In this document: in pieces, positions 9,836 to 18,278 of the stretch
How positions within the stretch are numbered: the first letter of the stretch is position 1
Layout of the letters: every line of letters starts with the position of its first letter
DNA from: Planctomycetota bacterium
GTDB taxonomy: Bacteria; Planctomycetota; PUPC01; JACPCR01
NCBI GenBank assembly: GCA_027625095.1
Contig: JAQBXN010000043.1
Location: 1 to 56,263 of the forward strand
DNA length: 56,263 bases
Direction: 5' to 3'
The notes under the pieces: model-generated
What the model was told of the DNA's origin: nothing
Database searches by the model: none
The model's input: only the letters and a program-made list of their open reading frames with translations
Position numbers and translations under genes: made by a program

Positions 9836-11179
9836 TCAGTTCTTCCCCTTCTCCATCTCCAGCATTGATTCAGCGAAGGCCTTCCCGATCAGGGCCATGG
9901 TCTTGGCGCAACCCAGATAGTGGTAGCCGGCGTTCGAAGCGCCCCGCTTCCATCGGGCTTCGTCTTCGGGAGTGATCAATTCCGCCCTGTACTTCTTCAG
10001 ATATGCCTGCTGCTCTGCCGGAGTCATGTTGCCGTCTCTGTTGGCATGATCCTTATGCTTGCTTCGGAGAAACTGGCCCATCTGCCCGACCTTGCCGGAC
10101 TTGGTTTCCATCTCAGCAAGTGTCATGTCCCAGCAGGGAGCGGTCTGGACGGCTGTCACGTTTCCCCTGAATTCCGGCATGTCTGCCGGCGCTGCCATGG
10201 CTGCCCGGAAGTTGCCGTGAATGGCCTGGTAATATTTGTTTTCGTATTGGTCGAGCGGGCCACCCACGCCCATCACGCCGATGACAAACTTCATGCCAGG
10301 AGCGGAAAGATCTTTGCGAACGTCCCGGATGAAGTGGGCCATGCACTCGCTGTATTTATCGTACCCGCCCGGCTTTGCCCGATCCGGGTAGACACCGCTG
10401 TCCACCATGTCGTTCCAACCCTGGAACCATGCAAAGCCGGAGATTTCGTAGCCCTGCTTTTCGTCGTAATCCGGATACACCCGCTTGATATCGCCAAGCA
10501 CATGCTTCACGTGTTCGATCATCAACAGGTAGTAGCGGCCGGTGGCCGCGGCCTTATCAGCCTTAGCCTTCTCAATGTCTATCTTTCTGTCGGTAAAATT
10601 CTGGATCTGTTTGTCACTGAATGGATAGGGCCCGGCACTCGGAGATCGAAAATCGGTGTGCAGCGACTTGCCACCCCAGGCGGTCTTGATGATCAGGATC
10701 GGTTCTTCGATGGCCTTATCCATATAGATGCCGAAGGTGAACTCCGGACCGATCTTACCGCCGTCCTCCGCCGGATTCTGACGTGACCCATAGCCGACAG
10801 TCAGCTTGCCGAAGCCTTCGCCGGGGGCCTTGCTGCCCGTGAGATAGGAGATCCAAACGTTTTCGCACACGCGCGGGCTGCCATCCGCTGCCCGCATTTC
10901 CTTGAGCATCGGCGCGGTCGCAGGATCGTCACCGATGTAGTCGAAAGTCTCGACCTTTGCCTGCCCTTCCATGTTCGATTGCCCGGCCAGAATATAGACC
11001 TTGACACGCTTCCCCTCAGCCGAAGCTGGCCCCATGTTCAACATGCCTGCCAAGGCAACGATACCGGTCATCAATAATTTTTTAATAGGAGACTCTTTCT
11101 TAACCAGTGGTACGCCCGTCTTGCAAGGGCGGTAAATCTTCCCCGCCGAATGTAGCGTGGAATATTTGTCATGCCACAA
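9836..11179 (-). CDS. Sialate O-acetylesterase-like SGNH hydrolase (SASA domain)
   Basis: 447 residues if read from ATG 11179. The segment ILAGQSNMEGQ carries the GQSN block with the catalytic Ser. IIKTAWGGKSL and GFAWFQGWND are family blocks, and a late His near GYHYLGCA is the expected partner. SASA enzymes remove acetyl groups from sugars, including pectin and xylan side groups. The export signal (KKLLMTGIVALAGMLNMGPASA) begins only about residue 33, and a small palindrome near 11109-11128 falls in the leading part, so translation probably starts later. Candidates are ATG 11071, TTG 11074, or an ATT at 11086 that would give a classic KKLL signal peptide. Convergent with the deacetylase-like gene. 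Confidence 0.8.
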   Translation of the reverse strand: MWHDKYSTLHSAGKIYRPCKTGVPLVKKESPIKKLLMTGIVALAGMLNMGPASAEGKRVKVYILAGQSNMEGQAKVETFDYIGDDPATAPMLKEMRAADGSPRVCENVWISYLTGSKAPGEGFGKLTVGYGSRQNPAEDGGKIGPEFTFGIYMDKAIEEPILIIKTAWGGKSLHTDFRSPSAGPYPFSDKQIQNFTDRKIDIEKAKADKAAATGRYYLLMIEHVKHVLGDIKRVYPDYDEKQGYEISGFAWFQGWNDMVDSGVYPDRAKPGGYDKYSECMAHFIRDVRKDLSAPGMKFVIGVMGVGGPLDQYENKYYQAIHGNFRAAMAAPADMPEFRGNVTAVQTAPCWDMTLAEMETKSGKVGQMGQFLRSKHKDHANRDGNMTPAEQQAYLKKYRAELITPEDEARWKRGASNAGYHYLGCAKTMALIGKAFAESMLEMEKGKN

Positions 11180-11267
11180 GCCTGAAGGGGAGCATTCTCA
11201 CCAGACGGCCAGGGAGTTGTTGGGAGGCCTGCCATAGGGATGATGCAGGAATTAATGAGGCTAAGAT

Positions 11268-12155
11268 GTGCCTGATATGAATCGGAAATCTAAACAATCA
11301 TCGGAAAAGACGGATCGGTCGGATCGGCCAGATCAGTCCGATCCGGAGGATCGGGAAGAGATGCATCGCCCGCGGCGGCTGCGGCCGAGCGGCGGGTACC
11401 GGGAACTGCGAAGTTTCCAGACGGCAACCCTCATCTATGACGGCACCGTCGCTTTCTGTGACCGCTTCGTTAATAAGCGCTCCCGCACCCATGACCAGAT
11501 GGTCCAGGCCGCCCGCAGCGGACGACAGAACATCGCCGAGGGAAGCCGCGCAGGCGCGACCAGCGGCAAGTCGGAACTTCACCTGACCAACGTAGCCCGC
11601 GCCAGCCTGGACGAACTGCTTCTGGACTACGAAGATTTTCTACGCCAACGCAATCTGCGAGCCTGGCAGAAGAACGACCCCGAAGCTCGTGAGGTGCGAC
11701 AGCTCGGGCGGTATCGATCTGATCCGACCGATCCGACCGATCCGACTGGCGCCGGCGACCGCGCGCGCTGGGGGCGGTATGCGCCCTGGCTGGAACACGA
11801 GGATGCAGGCATCATCGCCAACACACTAATCTGCCTGATCCACCAGGCGAACTACCTGCTCGACCAGCAGATCGCATCGCTGGAGCGGGCCATCATCGAG
11901 GAAGGCGGCTATCGCGAACAATTGACCGCCGCCCGACTCGCCCAGAGGGATCGAGATCGGGCCGATCAGTCGGGAGAACCGCCAGCCTGCCCACGCTGCG
12001 AAAAACCCATGAGACAGAGAACGGCCAGGCAAGGCAAGAACGCCGGCTCGAAGTTCTGGGGCTGCACCGCCTACCCCGACTGCAAAGGCACCCGCCCCGT
12101 GAAAGAGGAGAGCGATCCGACCGATCCGACCGATCATAGGAAACCAAAGCCATGA
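11268..12155 (+). CDS. Four-helix-bundle (S23/Avd-like) protein with C-terminal topoisomerase-type zinc finger
   Basis: 295 residues from GTG 11268, preceded by GAGG at 11257-11260 with 7-base spacing. The S23-like four-helix bundle begins near residue 40 (YRELRSFQTATLIYDGT, RSRTHDQMVQAARSGRQNIAEG, NVARASLDELLLDYEDFL) and continues into YAPWLEHEDAGIIANTLICL. The C-terminus has a four-Cys zinc finger like those of topoisomerase I (CPRCEKPM, then FWGCTAYPDCKG). This resembles the four-helix-bundle suffix-domain family. Related small bundles sit in 23S rRNA intervening sequences and in diversity-generating retroelements; their exact role is unclear. Nonamer arrays are embedded near the start, in the middle (DPTDPTDPT) and at the end (DPTDPTD). 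A broken second copy of the middle part lies 490 bases downstream. Confidence 0.8.
   Translation: MPDMNRKSKQSSEKTDRSDRPDQSDPEDREEMHRPRRLRPSGGYRELRSFQTATLIYDGTVAFCDRFVNKRSRTHDQMVQAARSGRQNIAEGSRAGATSGKSELHLTNVARASLDELLLDYEDFLRQRNLRAWQKNDPEAREVRQLGRYRSDPTDPTDPTGAGDRARWGRYAPWLEHEDAGIIANTLICLIHQANYLLDQQIASLERAIIEEGGYREQLTAARLAQRDRDRADQSGEPPACPRCEKPMRQRTARQGKNAGSKFWGCTAYPDCKGTRPVKEESDPTDPTDHRKPKP
11311..11360 (+). repeat. Nonamer repeat array, left orientation (GGTCGGATC type)
   Basis: Degenerate copies of GGTCGGATC run through the 5' coding end of the four-helix-bundle gene and are translated as a DRSDRPDQSDPED tract. From about 11331 the orientation switches to the complementary form (GATCAGTCCGATCC). 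The right-hand arrays at 11717, 12113 and 12211 have the complementary orientation, so the gene is bracketed by inverted arrays. Confidence 0.7.
11717..11746 (+). repeat. Nonamer repeat array inside gene (GATCCGACC x3)
   Basis: Three near-perfect tandem GATCCGACC units interrupt the four-helix-bundle coding sequence in frame and are translated as DPTDPTDPT. Nine-base units preserve the frame. The array marks the left edge of the segment that is duplicated at 12229-12309. Confidence 0.8.
12113..12136 (+). repeat. Nonamer repeat array at gene 3' end
   Basis: Two and a half units of the same GATCCGACC nonamer encode DPTDPTD, seven codons before the stop of the four-helix-bundle gene. Same orientation as the array at 11717. 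Confidence 0.75.
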
Positions 12156-12210
12156 GCCCCATCGGCCAGCCCGAACGCGCCACCCCACGAGCGGCGGCCA
12201 GCATCGTGCC

Positions 12211-12238
12211 AATCGGACCGATCTGTCCGATCCGACTG
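12211..12238 (+). repeat. Degenerate nonamer array leading the broken second copy
   Basis: Degenerate units (AATCGGACC, GATCTGTCC, GATCCGACTG) sit between the intact four-helix-bundle gene and its broken partial copy. This mirrors the array that precedes the same segment inside the intact gene. Confidence 0.65.
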
Positions 12239-12309
12239 ACGCCAGAGACCGTGCATGCTGGGCAGTGTATGCGCCGTGGCTGGAACACGAGGATGTCGGC
12301 ATTATCGCC
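12229..12309 (+). pseudogene. Partial second copy of the four-helix-bundle gene
   Basis: These 81 bases align without gaps to 11739-11819 in the intact gene; by hand I count about 14 mismatches. The frame is preserved: VYAPWLEHEDVGIIA here against RYAPWLEHEDAGIIA in the intact gene. Similarity starts in the nonamer array and stops sharply at 12309, after which the sequence belongs to the 3' end of the leftward gene 12324-12974. There is no start codon or zinc finger, so this is a remnant of a sister copy. Confidence 0.75.
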
Positions 12310-12323
12310 GCTTTCCGGGGTGT

Positions 12324-12974
12324 CTATCGGGAGATCACTTGGACAGGTATCGAAATTTCACCGCTGGGCGGTTGCTCCTGTTGCTTGATTCTTACCAGGA
12401 GACGTCCTTCGCGCGACCAGGTGGAGGGCGGGCATGTCAGTTTGCAGGTAAGGGTGGTTTCGGTGGTCGTTGTCTCTATCTTCCAGAAAGGTGGTGGGAT
12501 AATTTGAAGGTGGGCGATTTGCGTGCCTGCCATGCTGAATGTCACCGAGGCAGCATCGCCCTTTGCTACTGGTGAAGGAACATCCTTGAGCTTAATCAGA
12601 GGCGGCTTCAGTTCCGAAGGTAATTCTTTCGAGCTTGATTTGTATTCGAGGAGCAGAGGCTCCGCAGAGATTCCCAGAGTCAGGCCCGCGTCCGAGGCAT
12701 GGAATTGATCGGTGCTACCGTCGATTCGGGTGAGCTTTACTTCCCCAACTTCAGGCAAGGGCACAAAGATGTCCTGGCGTCCCTTGTGGGACTGCAAGGT
12801 ATCGACGGTGAGGGTGCCTTTAGCACCCGGGAACTCCTGGCCATTGTCAAAGCTCCAACCAAGGTTCTTCTTACCAGCCTTTGACAGCTCCACTGCTTCG
12901 TCGGCGAAAGTCGGTTGGATGCAAAAGATCCCTATTGCGAGAGCTGACGGCATGATGGTTCTAAAAAGCGTCAA
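12324..12974 (-). CDS. Small secreted beta-rich protein, possibly truncated
   Basis: 216 residues from 12974. A signal peptide (MPSALAIGIFCIQPTFA) is followed by a beta-rich domain (LGWSFDNGQEFPGAKGTLTV, FVPLPEVGEVKLTRIDG) and a second strand-rich stretch ending SGEISIPVQVISR. The FDNGQEFPGAKG style recalls non-catalytic sugar-binding modules at the N-terminus of long glycosidases in this kind of genome. Here the protein ends 15 bases from the broken four-helix-bundle copy, so a longer ancestral protein may have been cut by the arrival of that element. No catalytic motif. Function unknown. Confidence 0.6.
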   Translation of the reverse strand: MTLFRTIMPSALAIGIFCIQPTFADEAVELSKAGKKNLGWSFDNGQEFPGAKGTLTVDTLQSHKGRQDIFVPLPEVGEVKLTRIDGSTDQFHASDAGLTLGISAEPLLLEYKSSSKELPSELKPPLIKLKDVPSPVAKGDAASVTFSMAGTQIAHLQIIPPPFWKIETTTTETTLTCKLTCPPSTWSREGRLLVRIKQQEQPPSGEISIPVQVISR

Positions 12975-13352
12975 GGTTGTTTCCCTGGAGATGCTGACAC
13001 GGTTTCGGTGAGCGGTAAGTGAGTTCGATGCAAAGAAGGATGGTAACGTACGGTCTAAGTTGGGCGAACGTGTCTATCAGGACGGGACATAAAGGTCCGA
13101 TTCGTGGAGCAGACCTCCCTGTCTCCCAAGAAGCTACGTGGTCACAACGCTTCGCGGGAGCCTTCAAAGCCCTGGCGGAGCGAGGACAAAACAATGTTTC
13201 TGGCATCTATAAACCACCGGGCAGATTGGGTGCTCCCAAGACATTGACTAAACGGTTGCATTTCGCGGGTTGGGAATCGTTCGGCACAGTTGTTTGACTC
13301 CACATCATCTGTCCCAATGATCCGTTAAATTCTCACACTCGAAACATGCCAG
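12975..13352. other. Intergenic region without a recognisable gene
   Basis: 378 bases between the divergent small secreted protein and the PhyH gene. A 92-codon open frame at 13019-13297 (+) has no recognisable domain and no good ribosome binding site; I do not call it. The promoters of both flanking genes must lie here, but I see no clear sigma-70 match. Confidence 0.5.
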
Positions 13353-14132
13353 ATGCCCTTCCTTAAATCCGAACTGAAATTCACGGAAGACTCCCTCCAC
13401 CCTAACACCCGCGGGAATATTCTTTCAAAGTTCCGTGAGAGAGGCTTTGCCGTGGTCCCTGCCGTGTTTCAAAGAGATTCGGTGGACGCCTTCCGTGCGC
13501 AGATTGAGTCTCTGATTGAAAAGGGCGAGCATCCGAGCCAGCCACTCAAACTCGAAAGCGATGACCCGATTCTTGTTCATCCGGCCAGAGGGCCGCGGCT
13601 TATCGACATTTTGAAGGGCACTTTCATGGCTTGGAACAACGAGCCGCATCCCGTTCTTTTTCATCCAGCGTGGGTGGTCAGACCTGCGAATCCTGACCAA
13701 CGGCTCGTACACGACTGGCACAAGGATGCAGACCACGAAGGGAAGACAAACATTCTCGGATACTCCCGGCCGACGGTGGTGCATGTGAACATGTATTTCG
13801 AAGACATGACCATCGAACGAGGGCCGACATATGTTGTCCCCCGCTCGCACCGTGACGCGAAGATCTCGCCCTACGATGGCGCGGGCGAAGACCCCCTCGT
13901 CTGCAATAAGGGGGATGCCATCATCTGGGATCAGAGGCTGTGGCATCGCGGTTCATCACGAACAGAGCCCGGCACTCGCATCGTTGCCATCTTTGGATTT
14001 TTTTCAGTGCCCATCACACCCGAACAATGGACTGTTTCCACCTACCAAAAAAATGCGTACCTGGCGGCAGAAACCGATCAGGAAAAAACACTTTTCGGTG
14101 GGCCCATGAATCTTGAAGGAGATCGATCATGA
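13353..14132 (+). CDS. Phytanoyl-CoA dioxygenase (PhyH) family Fe(II)/2-oxoglutarate oxygenase
   Basis: 259 residues from ATG 13353. PhyH proteins are cytoplasmic double-stranded beta-helix oxygenases using Fe(II) and 2-oxoglutarate to hydroxylate small molecules. The metal triad is visible: HDWHKDADH gives H-x-D at about H123/D125, and the distal His is in LWHRGSS. TRIVAIFGFFSV holds the Arg expected to bind 2-oxoglutarate. Its stop overlaps the start of the next gene by 4 bases (ATGA), so the pair is translationally coupled. PhyH proteins are expanded in sugar-degrading PVC bacteria, usually with unknown substrates; the coupling to a pectin-lyase-like protein suggests a sugar-derived or plant-derived one. 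Confidence 0.85.
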   Translation: MPFLKSELKFTEDSLHPNTRGNILSKFRERGFAVVPAVFQRDSVDAFRAQIESLIEKGEHPSQPLKLESDDPILVHPARGPRLIDILKGTFMAWNNEPHPVLFHPAWVVRPANPDQRLVHDWHKDADHEGKTNILGYSRPTVVHVNMYFEDMTIERGPTYVVPRSHRDAKISPYDGAGEDPLVCNKGDAIIWDQRLWHRGSSRTEPGTRIVAIFGFFSVPITPEQWTVSTYQKNAYLAAETDQEKTLFGGPMNLEGDRS

Positions 14133-17100
14133 GACTGTTTTCATATCGTGGCCCCGGTGCTCCGCGACGGGATTTAGAAAGCTGCCACGGGATAGCACGC
14201 CACGCACAGGGTCTGTTTTTCCTTGCGAGCCTTCTCGCCTCGCTCACATTCGCCCAGACCGAAACCCGTGAGCAGACCATCGATGGCGAACGTTACCTCG
14301 TCCTCGAAAACGCTCATGCCAGGATCGGGGTCTGGCCGGATGCCGGCGCTGCCATCACCGAATATACGGACAAACGCACCAACACAAATTTTGCGACCGG
14401 ACCTACAAAGAAAGGCGCGGCCGGTTATGCCTGGAAGGATGTCACGCGCCTGCATCCGGCAGATCCTCCCTCGAACTGGATGGGGGCAAAACCTTATGAA
14501 ACGAAATTCCTGAAGGGCACGGGCTACCAATCCATCCTGGCCACATGTGAGGCGGCACACTTGCGCGTCGAACGTGAGATGAGGCTGGACGACAAGAGCA
14601 CGCAGCTCACGGTGCTGATTCGTCACACCAACATTTCCGAAGTGCCGAAAGCCATCTGGCTGCGATGGCATCCATACATGGTGCTCGACGACGTTCATGC
14701 CAAGCACTCCTTCGTCCTGATCCCCGGGCCTGGCGCCGACGAGATGCGCAAGATCCCCGTCGGGGCCGGCTGGGAGGCGCATTTCATGGATGTGCCCGGC
14801 TATTGGATGGCAGCGAACGCACACACTGGCGTTGGACTGTGGATGACGTTCCGCCGGTCCGACGTGGTAATTAATTCGACGTGGACGGACTACAAATTTC
14901 AATTTCATCCCCGCCGTGGCTGGTTCACTGCGGAGCTGTTTCCGCGCCCGGTGATGGTCGATCCCGGCAAGTCGATCGAACTCCAGTGCACGTACCAGCC
15001 GTTTTCCAGCACTGATAAGGATGAAAGCCTCACCATGGACTTTCTTTCCGAACCCGATCAGGCCGGTGCGAAAAAGTTTGTGGCCCGAACGAGACCCAAC
15101 CTGCAGACGATCGGAGATCACACCATGGTGCCCCAACCCAACAATGGCTGGACAGCAAGCCAGCAGAATCGCTTTTTCTTCAGTCATCGCCGCCGCGATC
15201 GATTTGCCATCGCCGACTGGGGGATCGTCGATGCGATGATGGGTATTCCTGGCGATCAGTCGCTCGTAGTGCGTCTCCGCCTGTTTGCGAATGCATTCGA
15301 TTCTTTCGAAGGCAATATGAATCTCAGGTACCAGTTAAGTGTGATCGATGGCCAGGGAGTTCTCGCCCGGCAGCAGAGCTGGAGCTACTCCATCAACCCG
15401 GCCGAATACAAGCGCATCGACATGCAGGAGAAATTCCCCCTCGAAGGCCTTGCTGATGGGCTATACACCTTCGTACTCGAAGCGTTCGAAGGGAGGGCAA
15501 CAACGCCGATGCACAGCTATATCGAAAAGCGAAGGCTAGGGGGCACGGCGCTGAAAGCCTATTCGGAGAGGCGTCGCAAGGAAGGCCCCAGCGATTTGCT
15601 GAAAACAGAACGTCCGTTTGTAACGGCGCTCCGAACGATTGAGCTGCCAAAAGAAATTTTTCCGATTCCGGTCGGCATTGAAGATGCCTCCGGCATCGAG
15701 CGCACAGGCTGGCCGGTTCGTCTCGGCATTCCGTTCCCTGAGGGCAAAATCAGTAACGGAACGCGTTTGGTTGCTTACTCGCCTGCGGGCAAACCGGTAA
15801 CCACGCAGACAGACCTTATGGGCACGTGGCCCGACGGGAGCGTTCGCTGGACACTTATCGAATTCCCTGCCGACGTCCCTGCGAATGGCCATGTCTTCTA
15901 TCAGTTAAAGATTATCGATGGCGGCCCGGACTGGGGCCTGTTGGCGGCACAAACGGGGGACACCATCCAAATCGATACGGGCGAAGGCGGCACGAAGATG
16001 AGTATTCCCACCAAAGGCGAAGGGGCGCTGTTCGGTCTCTTCGGCACCGAGGATATCTGGTGGTCTACGGAAACCGACAGGTATTTCTTCAAGCTCTCCG
16101 GAGAAGATGCCGGAATCACGATCGAAGAGAACGGCCCCGTCCGAGCAGTGGTCAAGGTGGTCGGCTGGTACTTCGCCGAAGGGAAAACCGAGCCAATAGC
16201 GCGAGGGGAACTGCGAGCGGAATTCTATCGAGGACACATGGCATGGAAGCTCTATCACACGTTCACCTACGCGGGAAATCCATGGGCGGACAAACTTGCC
16301 AGCACAGGTATTCGCTTTCATTTACCCGCATTCAAAAACGGAACACTTCATATTGAACTCGATGGCAAGGTGACGAGCGGGAAGATGATGTCGCTCTATC
16401 AGGGCAGCGAAAATACCGCGTCCATCAGTGAGGCGGGAAAAATCAAAGTCTCAGGGATACGATCCACCGGGGCAGTCTCCCTTGAGTTCGATAATCAGAA
16501 GACCGCCATCTACCATCGGAATCTATGGCAGCTCTACCCCAAGCAAATCGATGGGAATGCCACGGAAGGCACACTCACATTCAGCTATTGGCCTGAGAAG
16601 GCCGGGCCCCAGGATTGGCGTCCACGCGAGGATGGCTGGATTCCCTCAAGCTCGTCGCCGGAAGCCCTCGCAGTGGGCCTGTCCCGCACGCACGAATTCG
16701 TCATTGACCCTGCCGGATCGATCCCCCTGCCGCAGTTTGATTCGGTCCATAACGAGCCGGTGATCGCAGTCGTCCCGCCGCGCTACCTCTGCTCCACGCG
16801 CGCCCTCATGCACCTGCAGCCATATAACCCGGGGAAGGCAACCCAGCTCGAAAATCTCATCAGCGAGACCTACGACAGCTACATTATCAATGGCGAGGCG
16901 CACGGCTGGTACGGTGAATGGCATTATGGCACGGTGCCCAACGTTTATCGTGAAGACGAGCGTCGATGGGCGGATTACGGGCGCTACGCGAACCTCATGA
17001 ACGAGCAGGATGTCTGTCACGTACCGTGGCTGGCGTTCCTGCGCAGCGGTGACCGCAAATATTACAAGTTCGCCGAAGCCAATACCCGGCACCTGATGGA

Positions 17101-17788
17101 GGTCGCGACCATTCGCCTGAATCCCGTCTGGGCCCAAGGTGTGGGACTCAGCCGGCGACACCACGAATCCATCTGGCTTGGCGGGCCTGACTGGGGACAC
17201 ACGATGCTCGATCCGTTCCTCGAAATGTATCACGTCACCGGCTATCGCCCTGCGTGGGATGCCTCCGTCCGGTGTGCCAGGGCTATGGCAGAGCAACGTT
17301 CCGGTTCGTGGCGCTACATTTCGAACCCGGTGGCCGGCCTGGCGCGAATGTTCCTCGAAACACAGATTCCCTTTTACAAAGAACAAGCCGACCGCATCTG
17401 GAAAGAGCTTTGTGAACCGGACCGCGAAGCCTGGTTCGACGGCGACCATGGGGTCAGGATGGCCCTGTACTACAGTCAGATTAACGCGGACTGCAAACGT
17501 CTCTGGAAGGAGATGTCAGACACAAAAGAAGAGCGAAAGCCCTTCCAATTTCTCGATTCACTCGCAGCGCTCTACGAACAGACCGGCGACATCAGCTACG
17601 CCACGACCGCACTCAAAGTCTTCCGTGGACAGGCCGCAAACTGCCAGAGATATGACCCCAAGCGAGAAAACCCGATGATCTGGAGCATCGCCATGATCAC
17701 CCAGCATAACCTGGCCGCGCTCCGGCAGATGGTATACGCCTCGAAGGCGATTCAGGATGCGCTGGATTTGGAGGCGAAGAGTAAATAA
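14129..17788 (+). CDS. Secreted exo-rhamnogalacturonan lyase-like (YetA/PL26-type) protein
   Basis: 1219 residues from ATG 14129, with GAAGGAGA 6 bases upstream and a 4-base overlap with PhyH. The n-region is long, then FFLASLLASLTFAQ gives an export signal. Residues about 47-320 are an aldose-epimerase-like beta-sandwich (LENAHARIGVWPDAGAAITEY, WLRWHPYM). A linker and beta domain follow. From about 525 comes the YetA/PcRGLX layout: an N-terminal barrel (RLGIPFPEG, then WPDGSVRWTLIEFPADV near 567), a central sandwich, and an alpha/alpha toroid from about 870 (AHGWYGEWHYG near 925). PL26 enzymes cleave unsaturated units from rhamnogalacturonan I. The extra epimerase-like domain makes it longer than the usual 850-900 residues. 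Substrate is inferred from the family only. Confidence 0.75.
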   Translation: MRLFSYRGPGAPRRDLESCHGIARHAQGLFFLASLLASLTFAQTETREQTIDGERYLVLENAHARIGVWPDAGAAITEYTDKRTNTNFATGPTKKGAAGYAWKDVTRLHPADPPSNWMGAKPYETKFLKGTGYQSILATCEAAHLRVEREMRLDDKSTQLTVLIRHTNISEVPKAIWLRWHPYMVLDDVHAKHSFVLIPGPGADEMRKIPVGAGWEAHFMDVPGYWMAANAHTGVGLWMTFRRSDVVINSTWTDYKFQFHPRRGWFTAELFPRPVMVDPGKSIELQCTYQPFSSTDKDESLTMDFLSEPDQAGAKKFVARTRPNLQTIGDHTMVPQPNNGWTASQQNRFFFSHRRRDRFAIADWGIVDAMMGIPGDQSLVVRLRLFANAFDSFEGNMNLRYQLSVIDGQGVLARQQSWSYSINPAEYKRIDMQEKFPLEGLADGLYTFVLEAFEGRATTPMHSYIEKRRLGGTALKAYSERRRKEGPSDLLKTERPFVTALRTIELPKEIFPIPVGIEDASGIERTGWPVRLGIPFPEGKISNGTRLVAYSPAGKPVTTQTDLMGTWPDGSVRWTLIEFPADVPANGHVFYQLKIIDGGPDWGLLAAQTGDTIQIDTGEGGTKMSIPTKGEGALFGLFGTEDIWWSTETDRYFFKLSGEDAGITIEENGPVRAVVKVVGWYFAEGKTEPIARGELRAEFYRGHMAWKLYHTFTYAGNPWADKLASTGIRFHLPAFKNGTLHIELDGKVTSGKMMSLYQGSENTASISEAGKIKVSGIRSTGAVSLEFDNQKTAIYHRNLWQLYPKQIDGNATEGTLTFSYWPEKAGPQDWRPREDGWIPSSSSPEALAVGLSRTHEFVIDPAGSIPLPQFDSVHNEPVIAVVPPRYLCSTRALMHLQPYNPGKATQLENLISETYDSYIINGEAHGWYGEWHYGTVPNVYREDERRWADYGRYANLMNEQDVCHVPWLAFLRSGDRKYYKFAEANTRHLMEVATIRLNPVWAQGVGLSRRHHESIWLGGPDWGHTMLDPFLEMYHVTGYRPAWDASVRCARAMAEQRSGSWRYISNPVAGLARMFLETQIPFYKEQADRIWKELCEPDREAWFDGDHGVRMALYYSQINADCKRLWKEMSDTKEERKPFQFLDSLAALYEQTGDISYATTALKVFRGQAANCQRYDPKRENPMIWSIAMITQHNLAALRQMVYASKAIQDALDLEAKSK

Positions 17789-18278
17789 TACTACAGCGTT
17801 AGATTTTACTTCAGCAGGGGTGTGGTTGGCCCCTTTCTCCGTCGCTACGGGCCGGGGTGTTGGAGTGTTGGAGTGTTGGAATACTGCAGAATGGCGGCCT
17901 CTCGCCGCAGTTGACGGCCCCCCAACACTCCAGAACTCCACCACTCCCAGACGCCATCGCTGGTCATATGTCTCAAGGCAGTTATGAGAAAAACTAGCGC
18001 TGTAGAAATGGTCAGGCCGGGAGCTGGATACTGGATGCGGCCTGAAACCGGCAGGCTGGGCTTTTACCCGGCGCTATTCTGCCATTGCTTCTACTGCTCC
18101 TGAACCAACAGGCCGTCAATTTGGATTTTGAGCATCCATATTCTTCGTCCTGGTCTTTGTCTTTTCTGCGTAACCGGCAGATCTCAAAACAGGCGAAGAT
18201 CAGGTCGAAGAATCTTTGCAGGGTCGTTCAACCCGATTCGCACAAAATCAAGATTGAAGGTCTGGCTGGCGTAGCCCC
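17789..18278. other. Intergenic region between convergent genes, holding a palindromic repeat element
   Basis: 490 bases between two convergent genes. The only structure I recognise is the inverted octamer element at 17855-17949. The rest (17950-18278) contains no convincing gene: the 65-codon frame at 18085 has no domain or ribosome binding site. No T-rich intrinsic terminator is obvious, so the palindrome may end transcription from both sides. Confidence 0.5.
17855..17949. repeat. Inverted octamer arrays (GAGTGTTG) around a hairpin core
   Basis: The left arm carries GTGTTG, GAGTGTTG, GAGTGTTG, GAATACTG (17855-17885). The right arm carries CAACACTC, CAGAACTC, CACCACTC (about 17923-17947), which is the same octamer inverted. 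The core holds GGCG..CGCC (within 17885-17910) flanked by CTGCAG and GCAG. The same octamer forms the 6-unit array at 55642-55689. The single-stranded form would fold into a long hairpin. Confidence 0.7.

Noticed and set aside
9920..10786. 288-codon rightward frame
   Set aside because: Lies fully antisense to the acetylesterase-like gene, which has clear family motifs; the antisense product has none.
11717..12238. CRISPR array
   Set aside because: The units are 9 bases, directly tandem, without spacers, and lie in coding sequence.
13019..13297. 92-codon rightward frame upstream of PhyH
   Set aside because: No domain, no ribosome binding site, and it sits where promoters for both flanking genes are needed.
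14174..17449. Leftward frames of 337 and 267 codons
   Set aside because: Antisense shadows of the YetA/PL26-like gene.
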